NCBI GenBank assembly: GCA_965228625.1
Contig: OZ245829.1
Span: 4,712,001 to 4,776,000, forward strand
Length of the DNA: 64,000 bases
Source of the DNA: UBA2767 sp965228625
Lineage (GTDB): Bacteria; Pseudomonadota; Alphaproteobacteria; Rhizobiales; Methyloligellaceae
Direction of reading: 5' to 3'
This document shows positions 7,339-17,192 of this stretch, piece by piece. Under the pieces are notes generated by a model, which had not been told where the DNA came from, searched no databases, and worked only from the letters and a program-made list of their open reading frames with translations. A program made the position numbers and the translations under genes. Position 1 is the stretch's first letter, and each line of letters begins with the position of its first letter.

Positions 7339-8604
7339 ATGCGACGTGTCGTCATAACGGGCTTGGGAATCGTCTCTCCCCTCGGGTGCGGGGTCGAGCA
7401 GACGTGGTCGCGATTGAAGGCGGGCGAGAACGCGGCCAAGCGAATCGAGAGTTTTGACGTCTCAGACCTTTCCTGTCAGGTCGCGTGCGAAATCCCGCGC
7501 GGTGACGGATCCGACGGCACCTACAATCCCGACGACTGGATGGAGCCCAAGGAGCAACGCAAGGTCGACGACTTCATCGTCTTCGCGATGGCGGCCGCCG
7601 ACCAGGCCCTGGACGATGCCGACTGGCATCCCGAAACGAAAGAGCAGCAGGACCGTTCGGGCGTTCTCATCGGCTCGGGTATCGGCGGGCTCCAGGGCAT
7701 CGAGCAGACGTCACTGCTCATGGCCGAAAAGGGTCCACGCCGCATAAGTCCCTTCTTTATTCCGGGCAGATTGATCAACTTGGCGTCGGGTCAGGTGTCG
7801 ATCCGGCACCAGCTCAAAGGACCGAACCACTCGGTCGTGACGGCCTGTTCGACCGGCGCGCACGCGGTCGGAGATGCCGCGCGCCTGATTGCGCTGGATG
7901 ATGCGGACGTGATGGTCGCAGGTGGTTCCGAATCGCCTGTCTGCCGGCTTTCCATTGCCGGGTTTGCCGCCTGCCGGGCGCTCTCGACCCACTTCAACGA
8001 TGAGCCGCAACGCGCGTCCCGACCGTATGATGAAGACCGGGATGGCTTCGTCATGGGTGAGGGCGCGGGCATCGTCGTTCTGGAGGAACTCGAGCATGCG
8101 CGCGCGCGCGGCGCGAAGATCTACGGCGAGGTCATCGGTTACGGGCTGAGCGGCGACGCGTTTCACATTACCGCACCGGCGGAATCCGGCGACGGCGCAA
8201 TGCGCTGCATGCAGGCGGCGATAAAACGCGCAAGCCTGGAGCCTTCCGACATCGACTACATCAACGCCCACGGCACGTCGACGCCGATGGGCGATGAAAT
8301 CGAGCTCGCAGCCGTGGAGCGGCTTTTCGGAAATGCGTCGGGCAAGCTTTCCATGTCGTCGACCAAGTCGGCAATCGGCCACTTGCTCGGTGCGGCGGGC
8401 GCGGTCGAGACCATATTCTCGGTGCTGTCCATCCGCGACAACGTTGCGCCGCCGACACTCAACCTCGACAAACCCTCCGTCGAAACGGTGATCGACCTGG
8501 TTCCGCACGAAGCGCGCGAGCGGCAGATCGATACGGTTCTCAGCAATTCATTCGGCTTCGGCGGGACCAACGCTTCGCTGATACTCAGGCGCGTGGCGGC
8601 CTGA
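7339..8604 (+). CDS. fabF: 3-oxoacyl-[ACP] synthase II
   Basis: 421 residues from ATG 7339 (MRRVVITGLGIVSPLG). A GTG four codons upstream would add MRLN and is less likely. The thiolase-fold catalytic Cys-His-His triad is visible: Cys in VVTACSTGAHAVGDA, His in INAHGTSTPMGD, and His in KSAIGHLLGAAGAVE. The C-terminal NSFGFGGTNASLI is a family signature. FabF condenses malonyl-ACP with acyl-ACP in elongation and is important for cis-vaccenate formation. It follows acpP by 145 bp. Confidence 0.97.
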   Translation: MRRVVITGLGIVSPLGCGVEQTWSRLKAGENAAKRIESFDVSDLSCQVACEIPRGDGSDGTYNPDDWMEPKEQRKVDDFIVFAMAAADQALDDADWHPETKEQQDRSGVLIGSGIGGLQGIEQTSLLMAEKGPRRISPFFIPGRLINLASGQVSIRHQLKGPNHSVVTACSTGAHAVGDAARLIALDDADVMVAGGSESPVCRLSIAGFAACRALSTHFNDEPQRASRPYDEDRDGFVMGEGAGIVVLEELEHARARGAKIYGEVIGYGLSGDAFHITAPAESGDGAMRCMQAAIKRASLEPSDIDYINAHGTSTPMGDEIELAAVERLFGNASGKLSMSSTKSAIGHLLGAAGAVETIFSVLSIRDNVAPPTLNLDKPSVETVIDLVPHEARERQIDTVLSNSFGFGGTNASLILRRVAA

Positions 8605-8650
8605 TCCTCGCAAAATTCTGATAGCATTCGGCGCCGGACAACCGTCCTTT

Positions 8651-8674
8651 CGCCATAATTGGCGTGGAATTTTT
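8651..8674 (+). terminator. Weak candidate intrinsic terminator after fabF
   Basis: A 5-bp stem CGCCA/TGGCG with a TAAT loop is followed after five bases by a run of five T. It lies between fabF and mltG. The stem is short, so this is marginal; partial read-through into mltG is likely. Confidence 0.25.
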
Positions 8675-8701
8675 ACGGTTGAAACAGGTATAAGCTCAAT
8701 C

Positions 8702-10240
8702 ATGTCGAATCATGGCGACTACCTCTATGGCAACGGCCCGAAAGACGGGTTGAACGCCATGGCGGCCAATGACGACCTCAATGACGGGTTCCGGGCACGC
8801 AGTCCCGCGGAGGCCCTTGAACCGGCGCGCGCGCCGGAGCCTCCGAGCGGGCGCAAGCGCCGGCGCACACATCCGTTTCTGATGCTGATAAACGGTGCGA
8901 TGACCTTGGCGGTCGTCGCGTTTTTGGGCTTTCTGGGACTGGTCTATTACGGGAAGAAGCAGTTCGATGCGCCCGGTCCGCTTTCCCACTCAACCGTTTT
9001 CGTGATTCCCAAGGGGGAGGGGCTTCGTGCAATCGCCGAGCGGCTGGAACGCGAGAGCATCATTTCCGACCGCATCACCTTTGTCGGAAGCGCGTACTAC
9101 TTCAACGTGCAGGCTGACCTGAAGGCTGGCGAATACGAGATCCGCAAGCATGCGAGCATGCGCGATGTCCTGGACAAGCTGGTCGAAGGACGTGCGGTCC
9201 TCCACAAGGTCAGCATTCCCGAGGGCCTTACCAGCGAACAGGTCGTCGGGCGGCTGAACGGCCACGAAATGCTGAAAGGCGAGATCAAGGCGATCCCCGC
9301 GGAGGGGACCCTGTTGCCAGATACGTACAAGTTCTCGCGCCACATGACACGCCAGGACCTGATTGACCGCATGCAGGCAGAGCAGCAGAAGTTCGTGACG
9401 CGGCTCTGGAAAACCCGCAAACCCGGTCTGCCGATCTCGACCCCGCAGGAGGCCATCATTCTCGCGTCGATCGTCGAAAAGGAGACGGGCCGCGCGGATG
9501 AACGGGCGCGCATCGCCGGCGTTTTCGTCAACCGGCTGAACAGGGGCATCCCTTTGCAGTCGGACCCGACGGTGATCTACGGCCTGGTGGGCGGCAAAGG
9601 CAAACTCGGACGCGGCATACTGAGAAGCGAACTGCAGCGGGAAACGCCGTACAACACGTACAAGATCAAGGGGCTGACGCCGACGCCGATCGCCAATCCG
9701 GGCAGGGCGGCCATCGAGGCAGTGCTCAACCCGGCCGAGACCACCGATCTCTTTTTCGTTGCTGACGGCACCGGTGGCCATGCCTTCGCTCCGACGCTCG
9801 CAAAGCACAACCAGAACGTTGCCGTCTGGCGCAGGATCGAGCGCGAGCGTCGTGAAAAGGCGGAGGCGGAAGCAAAAGCGAAGGCGCTTGCTGCGGCAAA
9901 CGCCGCAGCTGGCGAGCAGGCCCCGGCGGGAACGCCTGGTGCCGCGCAGTTGCCGGCGGGGACACCCCCGCAGGGCCAGGTGGCGACGAACCCGGCAGTC
10001 TCGGGACTGGCTGCAGAGTCGGCACCGGGCGGCGTCGACAGCAGTGTTCTTGAAGGTTTGAACATCAGACTTCCGCAACCGGGTGACGCCGCCGTCGTGC
10101 CGACGGCACCACCGGCAGCTCCGCCGGCCGCCGCCCCGGTTGCGTCCGTGCCCACGGCATCAGCACCTGCGACCGCCGCGACGGCCAATCCCGGCACGCC
10201 CGGCGAGATCCCGCTGCCGAAGCGCAAGCCGGGCCGGTAA
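8702..10240 (+). CDS. mltG: Endolytic murein transglycosylase MltG (YceG-like)
   Basis: 512 residues. A cytoplasmic Arg-rich N-terminus precedes one membrane anchor (about residues 58-85, LMLINGAMTLAVVAFLGFLGLVYYG). A LysM-like region and the YceG catalytic domain follow, including PEGLTSEQVVGRL and ILASIVEKETGRADERA; the glutamate in SIVEKET is the predicted catalytic residue. MltG cleaves nascent glycan strands and sets their length. The last 130 or so residues are an Ala/Pro/Gly-rich, probably disordered tail ending in LPKRKPGR. This order (fabF-mltG-yicC-gmk) is conserved in alphaproteobacteria. Confidence 0.95.
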   Translation: MSNHGDYLYGNGPKDGLNAMAANDDLNDGFRARSPAEALEPARAPEPPSGRKRRRTHPFLMLINGAMTLAVVAFLGFLGLVYYGKKQFDAPGPLSHSTVFVIPKGEGLRAIAERLERESIISDRITFVGSAYYFNVQADLKAGEYEIRKHASMRDVLDKLVEGRAVLHKVSIPEGLTSEQVVGRLNGHEMLKGEIKAIPAEGTLLPDTYKFSRHMTRQDLIDRMQAEQQKFVTRLWKTRKPGLPISTPQEAIILASIVEKETGRADERARIAGVFVNRLNRGIPLQSDPTVIYGLVGGKGKLGRGILRSELQRETPYNTYKIKGLTPTPIANPGRAAIEAVLNPAETTDLFFVADGTGGHAFAPTLAKHNQNVAVWRRIERERREKAEAEAKAKALAAANAAAGEQAPAGTPGAAQLPAGTPPQGQVATNPAVSGLAAESAPGGVDSSVLEGLNIRLPQPGDAAVVPTAPPAAPPAAAPVASVPTASAPATAATANPGTPGEIPLPKRKPGR

Positions 10241-10403
10241 GCCAGAAAAAGCACACAGTCCGAGCGCGGATCATGTCGGCTGACGGCTTGTTGGCGGACC
10301 GGCCAGGACGTAAAGTTCGGGCGGATTTGGGTGAGTCGCGGACAGGCGGCAGGGACGTGCCGGTATCTGCGTTCAAAACCTGATCGGGGCAGGGGGGCTA
10401 TCA

Positions 10404-11291
10404 ATGCCGCTGAAGAGCATGACCGGGTTCGGCCGCAGCGACGGCCGCCACGGCCAGTACGGATGGGCATGGGAAATCCGGACCGTGAATGGCCGCGGGC
10501 TGGATATCCGGCTGCGCCTGCCGCCCGGTCACGACAGGCTTGAACAACCGATACGCGAAGCCTGCAAATCGCGGCTGGCGCGCGGCAATTGCAACATAAC
10601 GCTGACGATGCAGCGCGACACGTCTGAGGTCGTCGCACGGCTCAACGAAAACATGTTTCGGCAAGTTGCCGATGCCGCCGAAAAGGCGCGCGAGATCGCC
10701 AATGTGGCGCCGCCGACCCTCGATGGTCTGCTGTCCATGCGTGGTGTCGTCGAACTGGTCGAGGACGAGGAAAGCGAAGCTGAAACACAGGCGCGCCTGG
10801 ATGCGGTCCTGAGCAGTTTTGAGGCGGCCGTGGATGGCGTCCGACAAGCGCGGTGCGATGAGGGCAGTCATCTGGCGGCGGCAATCGAGGCGTTGCTGAC
10901 GGAAGTCGAGACGCTCGTGGAGACGATCGAACGCGCCCCCGCGCGCACGCCGGAGGCGATTGCGAAAAGGCTTCGCGAACAAGTCGCCAGGCTCCTGGAA
11001 GAGGCGTCCAGTCTGGATGAACAACGCTTGCACCAGGAGGCCGTTCTGCTTGCAGCGAAGGCAGATGTGGAGGAAGAGATCGCGCGTCTCAAGGCTCACA
11101 TTGCGGCGGCCCGGGATCTGCTTTCAGCGGACGAGCCGGTCGGGCGCCGTTTCGAATTCCTCACCCAGGAGTTCAACAGGGAGGCCAACACGATCTGCTC
11201 GAAATCGAACGATACCGAAATCACCCAGGCGGGCCTTGCACTGAAGGCCGCGATCGACCGCCTGCGCGAACAGGCGCAGAATATTGAGTAA
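10404..11291 (+). CDS. yicC: YicC family endoribonuclease
   Basis: 295 residues beginning LKSMTGFGRSDG, the YicC N-terminal signature. It has a long helical middle and ends with the DUF1732-type block GRRFEFLTQEFNREANTICSKSND. YicC proteins have been described as RNases acting on RNA, including small RNAs; the detailed role here is not visible. The stop overlaps the TTG start of gmk by 8 bp, suggesting translational coupling. A 163-bp gap after mltG shows nothing distinctive. Confidence 0.93.
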   Translation: MPLKSMTGFGRSDGRHGQYGWAWEIRTVNGRGLDIRLRLPPGHDRLEQPIREACKSRLARGNCNITLTMQRDTSEVVARLNENMFRQVADAAEKAREIANVAPPTLDGLLSMRGVVELVEDEESEAETQARLDAVLSSFEAAVDGVRQARCDEGSHLAAAIEALLTEVETLVETIERAPARTPEAIAKRLREQVARLLEEASSLDEQRLHQEAVLLAAKADVEEEIARLKAHIAAARDLLSADEPVGRRFEFLTQEFNREANTICSKSNDTEITQAGLALKAAIDRLREQAQNIE

Positions 11292-11928
11292 GGCGACACC
11301 GGACATAGACCGGCGCGGTCTGATGCTCGTGCTCTCGTCGCCCTCCGGGGCGGGAAAGACAACGCTGTCGCGGAAACTGCTCGAGGCCGAACCCGGTATC
11401 GAAATGTCGGTGTCCGTCACCACGCGGCCGATGCGGCCCGGCGAGGTCGACGGCGAAGACTACATTTTCCGCAGCGAGGCGGACTTCGTCGCCATGCGCG
11501 ACGGCAAAGAGCTCCTCGAGTGGGCGCGCGTCTTCGACAATCTGTATGGAACCCCGCGACAACCCGTCGAAAAGGCGCTTCGTGACGGCCAGGACGTGCT
11601 GTTCGACATCGATTGGCAGGGCACCCAGCAGTTGCGCGAGAACATGGGCGATGACCTGGTCAGCGTCTTCATCCTGCCGCCTTCGGCGACCGCCCTCGCG
11701 GAACGGCTTAAAACACGGGCGCAGGATCCTCCGGACGTCGTGGCAGGCCGCATGAGCAAGGCGTCCGACGAGCTGAGCCACTGGGCCGAATATGACTACG
11801 TCATCGTCAATCACAACGTGTCCGAGAGCCTGCAGGAGCTGCACAGCATTCTTGCCGCGGAAAGGCTGCGGCGGACCCGGCGGAGCGGACTGACGGGTTT
11901 CGTCAGGCAACTTCAGTCCGATCTCTAG
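11284..11928 (+). CDS. gmk: Guanylate kinase (TTG start)
   Basis: 214 residues if translation starts at TTG 11284, which overlaps the yicC stop. The first ATG lies 13 codons later, right at LMLVLSSPSGAGKTTL, and would leave no room before the first beta strand, so the TTG is preferred. The P-loop is SSPSGAGKTT. TRPMRPGEVDGEDY is the GMP-binding region. It phosphorylates GMP to GDP. It converges with rsmA on the other strand, leaving a 23-bp gap. Confidence 0.95.
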   Translation: MSKATPDIDRRGLMLVLSSPSGAGKTTLSRKLLEAEPGIEMSVSVTTRPMRPGEVDGEDYIFRSEADFVAMRDGKELLEWARVFDNLYGTPRQPVEKALRDGQDVLFDIDWQGTQQLRENMGDDLVSVFILPPSATALAERLKTRAQDPPDVVAGRMSKASDELSHWAEYDYVIVNHNVSESLQELHSILAAERLRRTRRSGLTGFVRQLQSDL

Positions 11929-11951
11929 AAAGTAGCTTTAGACACCTGATA

Positions 11952-12803
11952 TTATTGTATTTTCTCATGCCAGGCCCGGCTCAGTGCGCAGAACTGATCG
12001 ACCGACAGGGCTTCGGCGCGCAGGGTGGGGTCGATGCCTGCGGCTTCAAGCATTTCTTCGGGTGCCGGCATGAGGATCTTCAGGCTCTGCCTGAGCATCT
12101 TGCGGCGCTGGCCGAACGCGGCGGCGACAACCCGCTCGAATACGGCGCGTGATCCGGCGTCTTCGGGTTCGCCGACGGGTACGAATTCGACGAGGCTCGA
12201 CTCGACCTTCGGCGCGGGCGTGAAGGCGCGCGCCGGCAGGGTCAGCACCGTCCGCGCCCGGGTGCGCCATTGCGCCAGGACCGACAGCCGACCGTAGCTC
12301 TTGGTGTTCGGCTCCGACACGATGCGCTGCGCGACCTCGCGCTGGAACATCAGCACCATCCGGTCATACCACGGCGGCCACGGCTCGGCGCTGAGCCAGT
12401 GCACGAGCAACTCCGTCGACGCACCGTAGGGCAGGTTGGCAACGATGCGGGTGGGGGAGGGCGCAATCACCGAGAGGTCGGTTTCAAGCGCGTCGCCTTC
12501 GACGATCCTGAGCCTGTCGGGATAACGCTCGCAGATCTGCTCGAGAGCGGGCAGGCAGCGCGCGTCGCGCTCGATGGCGGTCACGGTGGCGGCACCTTCC
12601 AGAAGGAGGGCACGTGTCAGTCCGCCGGGGCCGGCGCCGACTTCAACCACGTTGATGCCTTCGAGCGGACCGGCGGCCCGGGCGATGCGGCGGGTGAGGT
12701 TCAGATCGAGGATGAAGTTCTGCCCGAGGCTCTTGCGCGCGGAGAGCCCATGCGCACGGATAACCTCGCTCAAAGTGGGAAGGCCGTCGGGCGTGCCGGT
12801 CAC
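11952..12803 (-). CDS. rsmA: 16S rRNA dimethyladenosine methyltransferase RsmA (KsgA)
   Basis: 283 residues. KSLGQNFILDLN at the N-terminus, the SAM-binding motif VEVGAGPGGLTRALL (about residues 50-64) and the catalytic NLPYGAS (about 121-127) are typical of KsgA. It dimethylates two adjacent adenosines in helix 45 of 16S rRNA late in 30S assembly. The start overlaps the pdxA stop by 4 bp (ATGA), so the two are translationally coupled, as in E. coli and most proteobacteria. Confidence 0.97.
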   Translation of the reverse strand: MTGTPDGLPTLSEVIRAHGLSARKSLGQNFILDLNLTRRIARAAGPLEGINVVEVGAGPGGLTRALLLEGAATVTAIERDARCLPALEQICERYPDRLRIVEGDALETDLSVIAPSPTRIVANLPYGASTELLVHWLSAEPWPPWYDRMVLMFQREVAQRIVSEPNTKSYGRLSVLAQWRTRARTVLTLPARAFTPAPKVESSLVEFVPVGEPEDAGSRAVFERVVAAAFGQRRKMLRQSLKILMPAPEEMLEAAGIDPTLRAEALSVDQFCALSRAWHEKIQ

Positions 12804-13837
12804 GTGGTTTCGAGCTGACGGCTGGCCATGGTGTCGGCGAGCCGCAATGCCTCGACCAGACTGCCCGGATGGGCCTTGCCGCTCCCGGCCAGCGCATAGG
12901 CGGTGCCATGGTCGGGGCTTGTGCGAATGACGGGCAGGCCGAGGGTCGTATTGACCGTCATGTCGAAGGCCAGGGTCTTCACCGGTATCAGTGCCTGATC
13001 ATGATACATGGCAACGATGGCGTCGTATCGTGCGCGAACACGCTCCTGGAAGACCGCGTCCGCCGACAGGGGGCCGGTGACGTCGATTCCCTTGGCCTTC
13101 AGCGTGTCTATCGCCGGAATGATGGTGGTCAATTCCTCACGGCCGAGCGTGCCGTCTTCGCCGGCGTGGGGGTTCAGTCCGGTAACGGCGATACGGGGTG
13201 CGGAGATGCCGAACAGGCGACGGAAGGCACCCGCCGCGATCTCGACCGTTTCGACAATGAGCGGCTCGCTGAGCGTTGCCGGAACGTCCTTGAGCGGGAT
13301 ATGAACGGTCACCGGGATGACACGGAGCGCGCCGCTCGTGAGCAACATGACGGGGCGCGGGGCCGTTGTGCCGTCACCACACAACTCGGCGAGAAACTCG
13401 GTATGGCCGGGATGGGAGAAGCCTGAGTCCGACAGCAGCTTCTTGTTGATGGGGTTCGTCACCAGGGCCGCGGCGCGCCGCTCTCGCGTCCATTCAAAGC
13501 CTTCCTCGATCGCCTGGATGATCACAGATGCGCTGGAGCTTTGCGGGACGCCTGGCGTGACCGGGCCCGGCACGCTCAGAGGATAGACCGGAAGCGCCTG
13601 CGTGAAAGTCGCACGTGCATCCTCGGGCCCGCGAACTTCCTTCACCGGCACATCCAATCCGAGAGTTTCGGCACGCGCCGAAAACACGTCCGGATCGCCG
13701 ATGGCGGTGAATGGCGGCAAGTCCGTCCGGGCCCGTTCCGCCCAGGCCAGGACCGTACAATCGGGGCCGATACCCGCCGGGTCACCCATGGTGAGGGCGA
13801 GGGGAGAGGACGTGTTTACTGTTGAATGGGGGCGCAT
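12800..13837 (-). CDS. pdxA: 4-hydroxythreonine-4-phosphate dehydrogenase
   Basis: 345 residues. ALTMGDPAGIGPD at the N-terminus, metal-binding histidines in SHPGHTEFLAEL and AMYHDQALIPVK, and SPDHGTAYALAGSGKA near the C-terminus are PdxA signatures. It catalyses NAD-dependent oxidation in the deoxyxylulose-5-phosphate route to pyridoxal phosphate. It sits between surA and rsmA, the usual proteobacterial order, and overlaps rsmA by 4 bp. Confidence 0.96.
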   Translation of the reverse strand: MRPHSTVNTSSPLALTMGDPAGIGPDCTVLAWAERARTDLPPFTAIGDPDVFSARAETLGLDVPVKEVRGPEDARATFTQALPVYPLSVPGPVTPGVPQSSSASVIIQAIEEGFEWTRERRAAALVTNPINKKLLSDSGFSHPGHTEFLAELCGDGTTAPRPVMLLTSGALRVIPVTVHIPLKDVPATLSEPLIVETVEIAAGAFRRLFGISAPRIAVTGLNPHAGEDGTLGREELTTIIPAIDTLKAKGIDVTGPLSADAVFQERVRARYDAIVAMYHDQALIPVKTLAFDMTVNTTLGLPVIRTSPDHGTAYALAGSGKAHPGSLVEALRLADTMASRQLETT

Positions 13838-13879
13838 CGCATGCCGGTGCCATGTTTGCCGTAACGGATAATCTGGCCC

Positions 13880-14830
13880 CTAGCGGTATTCCACGAACGC
13901 ATCTTGACGCAAGTCCCTTAGATGCCGCCGCGCGAGAATATTGTATTCCTGCGATAGCAGCTTGGTGCGCACCTCACGCCGCTGCTTTTCGTTGCGCACC
14001 ACGGAGCGACGCGCACAAACGGCATAGAGCTCGATACCCGAAGACGTAATGGTCGGCGGGGTCGTGCGTCCGTCTTCGGTCGCGAGAAGGATTGCCCGGG
14101 TCGGCTGGATAAGCTGCTGCGCAGTCTTGCGGCCGACGGACTTGACCGATGTCCTGCGCACACGCCCCACGACCTGCTCGATATTGGTGCACGAGGTAAT
14201 ACGCCTGCGCAACTGCTCGGCCTCGACGAAACGGTTGGCGATTGTGCGCTGATCCGGGCTCTCGGGCAGTTCGAGCCGGACACGTTGCAACTGAAACTCG
14301 GTTGCCTTCGTGGTTCCTTCCGTGGGCTCTTCTTCCGAAAGCGCCTCGTCGATCTGAGACGCGTTGACGGAGACCTGGCCTCTGAATTTCTGCTGCACAA
14401 CACTGCGCCACGCGATGCGTGCCCGGATCTGTTCCTTCATGGTCGATGCGTTGACACCGAGCTGGGCGAGGGACGCCATCAACTGGTCACGGTTCAGATT
14501 GTTGGACTGCGCCACGCGATCCAGAACCTGATTGATTTGATCATCGGAGACAACGACGCCGGTCTTTGTGGCTTCCTGCGTCTGGATGCGCTCGGAGATC
14601 AGGTCCTCGATGACCTCTTTGCGCAAGGCAGCCGAGGGCTCCCTGCGGGCCGTGACTTTCAGCAACCGCATCCGCTGCGTGATGTCATAGTTCGTGATGG
14701 GCTCATCGTTCACCAGCGCGACGATCGATTGCTCGCTCTGCGCGCGCGCATCCGGCGCGGCAAGCAATATCACGGCGGCCAGAAGAAGTGCCATCGCGCC
14801 CAGTCGCTTCAGATGTGAATCAATCGTCAT
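13880..14830 (-). CDS. surA: SurA-like periplasmic chaperone / peptidyl-prolyl isomerase
   Basis: 316 residues with a clear Sec signal peptide (GAMALLLAAVILLAAPDARAQS). The SurA N-terminal domain follows: SIVALVNDEPITNYDITQRMRLL and EVIEDLISERIQTQEA. The C-terminal 150 residues correspond to one divergent parvulin-like region, shorter than E. coli SurA (about 430 residues, two parvulin domains) but usual for alphaproteobacteria. It escorts outer-membrane proteins, and its neighbour lptD encodes a known SurA client. Isomerase activity cannot be judged from the divergent domain. Confidence 0.9.
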   Translation of the reverse strand: MTIDSHLKRLGAMALLLAAVILLAAPDARAQSEQSIVALVNDEPITNYDITQRMRLLKVTARREPSAALRKEVIEDLISERIQTQEATKTGVVVSDDQINQVLDRVAQSNNLNRDQLMASLAQLGVNASTMKEQIRARIAWRSVVQQKFRGQVSVNASQIDEALSEEEPTEGTTKATEFQLQRVRLELPESPDQRTIANRFVEAEQLRRRITSCTNIEQVVGRVRRTSVKSVGRKTAQQLIQPTRAILLATEDGRTTPPTITSSGIELYAVCARRSVVRNEKQRREVRTKLLSQEYNILARRHLRDLRQDAFVEYR

Positions 14831-14886
14831 GATGCCTGATCAACTCGCTACCAGATATCAAATGCCAGTTCCGACGGGTCTTTCGC

Positions 14887-17187
14887 TCACGATTCGGAGT
14901 CGATTCCCGTTCTCAGATCAAACGCGCCGAGGTGTTTGAACTCGAACCTGACCATCACGGACTCGTTCGGTTCGATATCACGATCACGGATGAAGGTCTC
15001 TTCATAAGTGACCGTCAGGGCGAAACAATCGTCGGCATACTTGATGCCCAATGAGTCGGAAATGCGTTGCGACCCCTCTATGTCGTAACGCATCTTGCCG
15101 ACGAGATACCAGTTCTCAACAAGCCGCAGCGATCCCGAACCCTGCACCTCCTCGCGATCCGTCGGTATGCCGAGCGTGGGCTGAGCGTTCAGGTTCGCAT
15201 AGACAACCGAGCCACGTGCGGCGCCATAGCTTGCGGTTGCGGACAGATCGGTCCGGCGCACCGAGAAATCGTCCTCGTCGAACCGGGCCTGGGCCACGAA
15301 ACCGAAATACCGGAGTGGCTGAATGTAGACACCTGCGACGTAGTCCGACGTATCCGTGCCGAGACCGCTGTCGGCGGTGAAATCGTTGTCGCCCGCGATC
15401 TGGTAGCTCTGGCCGAACACGGCCTGGGCATATCCGCCCGAGTAGCGCTGCAGGGTATAGCGAACACCGACATTGGCCCGCGTTCCGCTTTCGATACGGT
15501 CGTATCCGGAGAACTTGTCGAGGTCGAACAGCAGCGTGTCATCGAACACGAGACTGCGCGAGTCCTCGTTCGGCACATCGAACTGATCGACGGTCGTGGG
15601 TCGGGCAATGACCTGGGCAATCGGCTCGAAGATATGGGCGGCGCTCGCGGTATTACGAACAAACGGGAAGCGGTATTCGACGCCGGCCGATGCCGTCCCG
15701 CGCAACGTCGTACCGCCCGATTCCGCTTCGCCTGTCCACGGATCGACAAATGACGAATTGTCGTAGATGTCGCCACGCGCATTCGCGAAGGGCGTTATGA
15801 CCTGCCCGCGCCGGTCAATGATCTGCTTGCGCCATTTGACCTCCGTGACCAGCCGGTTTGAATCCGTGCCGTTGTCGTCGCGGGTCAGGCTCATGATGTT
15901 GGTATCGAAACTGAGTTCGCCGCCGAGCACCGGGTCGGAGAAGATGTAGTTGTAGTCGATGATCGGGTGGACCGCCGGCTCCGAGTTGGTGGTGTCGGAG
16001 AAGGTCAGACCGCCGAAATGGTAAATCCGGGCATCGAAGTAGTTCCGGTCGTACTGGCCAACCAGGTAGCCTTGCGAGATCCGGTCTGTCGCGAGGATAT
16101 TGTCGATGTCGTAGAAACGGCGGAACGTATCGTCGGTTTCCGCCGTAACATCCCAGCCCCAGGTCCAGTACCTGTTGATGCGGAAGTCGCCTCGGGTGTC
16201 AATCGAACCGCGGAAGTCCCTGTCACTGGTTGAGAAATTCTGGTCCGGGTCCTGCTGATCGATGCCGTATAGATTGACGTCGTACGTGCCGTTGCGCGTC
16301 CGGTGGCGCCAGTTCCCCTTGAACAACACACCCTGCTCGGAGGTGTACATCGGCGAGAACGTGAAGTCGTAATTCGGCGCGAGCGCGAAGTAGTACGGGG
16401 TCTCGGCGACGAAGCCGAGATCGTCCGAGCTGCCGAAGCGCGGGATCAGGAAGCCGGACTTGCGCTTAACCGACGGGTCGGCGTGCTTGAAGTAGGGCAG
16501 CTTCATGATCGGCACGCCCCACATCTCGAATGAGGCGTCCTCGTATTCGATCGTGGCTTCCGACTTCTTGTGGATGATCTTCTTGGCTTTGATCTGCCAC
16601 GTCGGCGGCTTGTCCGGATTGTCCTCGCACGGCTTGCACGGTGTGAACACGGCGCTGTCGAATACCGTCACGTCGCCCTTCTGGCGCGTGGCACTTGCCG
16701 CGGCAATCCGGGCATCCTGCTCGGTGACGATCTTGAGCGACTGGATGAATCCGTCACGGAAATCATCGGTGAGGGTGAACCGGTTCGACTTGATGAGCGC
16801 GCCGGTCGGCTCCTTGATGCGGACGTTTCCTTCCGCCCGCAGGATGTTGTTGCCGCGCTCGTAAATCACCTTGTCGGCGAGCAGGGTGTAGTTGTTGTAG
16901 TAGATCTCGACATTGCCCTGGGCGATCACCCTGTTGTTCTGGTTGTCGTAGATCATCTGGTCGGCCTGGAGCAGCATCGGCAGGGTCGAGTCCACCTGCT
17001 GGGCCGCGTCGATCGGCGACTGCGCCCGCGCACCGGGCTGCACCGCCGCGTAGGTGAAGCTTGCGACGAATGCGAGCAGAATCCGCGCCGCGATAGACAG
17101 CGCCGCATTGCTATCCCAGGCGTGCGTCATCCGGGCGGGGGTCAGCGCCCGGATCGCAGAGCGAAGTGTATGCCTAAGCTGCTGCAT
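14887..17187 (-). CDS. lptD: LPS-assembly outer-membrane protein LptD
   Basis: 766 residues from ATG 17187, chosen because it lies just beyond the lptG stop; the open frame reaches 17259 but would overlap lptG. An N-terminal secretion signal (about residues 30-55) precedes an OstA beta-jellyroll with LPMLLQADQMIYDNQNNRVIAQGNVEIYY-type sequence in two repeats. The long C-terminal beta-barrel has many aromatic girdle positions. Cysteines occur as CKPC in the N-terminal half and as a single Cys in DDCFALTV near the C-terminus, rather than the E. coli Cys-Cys pair, so disulfide pairing must differ in detail. It inserts LPS in the outer leaflet. Confidence 0.94.
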   Translation of the reverse strand: MQQLRHTLRSAIRALTPARMTHAWDSNAALSIAARILLAFVASFTYAAVQPGARAQSPIDAAQQVDSTLPMLLQADQMIYDNQNNRVIAQGNVEIYYNNYTLLADKVIYERGNNILRAEGNVRIKEPTGALIKSNRFTLTDDFRDGFIQSLKIVTEQDARIAAASATRQKGDVTVFDSAVFTPCKPCEDNPDKPPTWQIKAKKIIHKKSEATIEYEDASFEMWGVPIMKLPYFKHADPSVKRKSGFLIPRFGSSDDLGFVAETPYYFALAPNYDFTFSPMYTSEQGVLFKGNWRHRTRNGTYDVNLYGIDQQDPDQNFSTSDRDFRGSIDTRGDFRINRYWTWGWDVTAETDDTFRRFYDIDNILATDRISQGYLVGQYDRNYFDARIYHFGGLTFSDTTNSEPAVHPIIDYNYIFSDPVLGGELSFDTNIMSLTRDDNGTDSNRLVTEVKWRKQIIDRRGQVITPFANARGDIYDNSSFVDPWTGEAESGGTTLRGTASAGVEYRFPFVRNTASAAHIFEPIAQVIARPTTVDQFDVPNEDSRSLVFDDTLLFDLDKFSGYDRIESGTRANVGVRYTLQRYSGGYAQAVFGQSYQIAGDNDFTADSGLGTDTSDYVAGVYIQPLRYFGFVAQARFDEDDFSVRRTDLSATASYGAARGSVVYANLNAQPTLGIPTDREEVQGSGSLRLVENWYLVGKMRYDIEGSQRISDSLGIKYADDCFALTVTYEETFIRDRDIEPNESVMVRFEFKHLGAFDLRTGIDSES

Positions 17188-17192
17188 CACGG

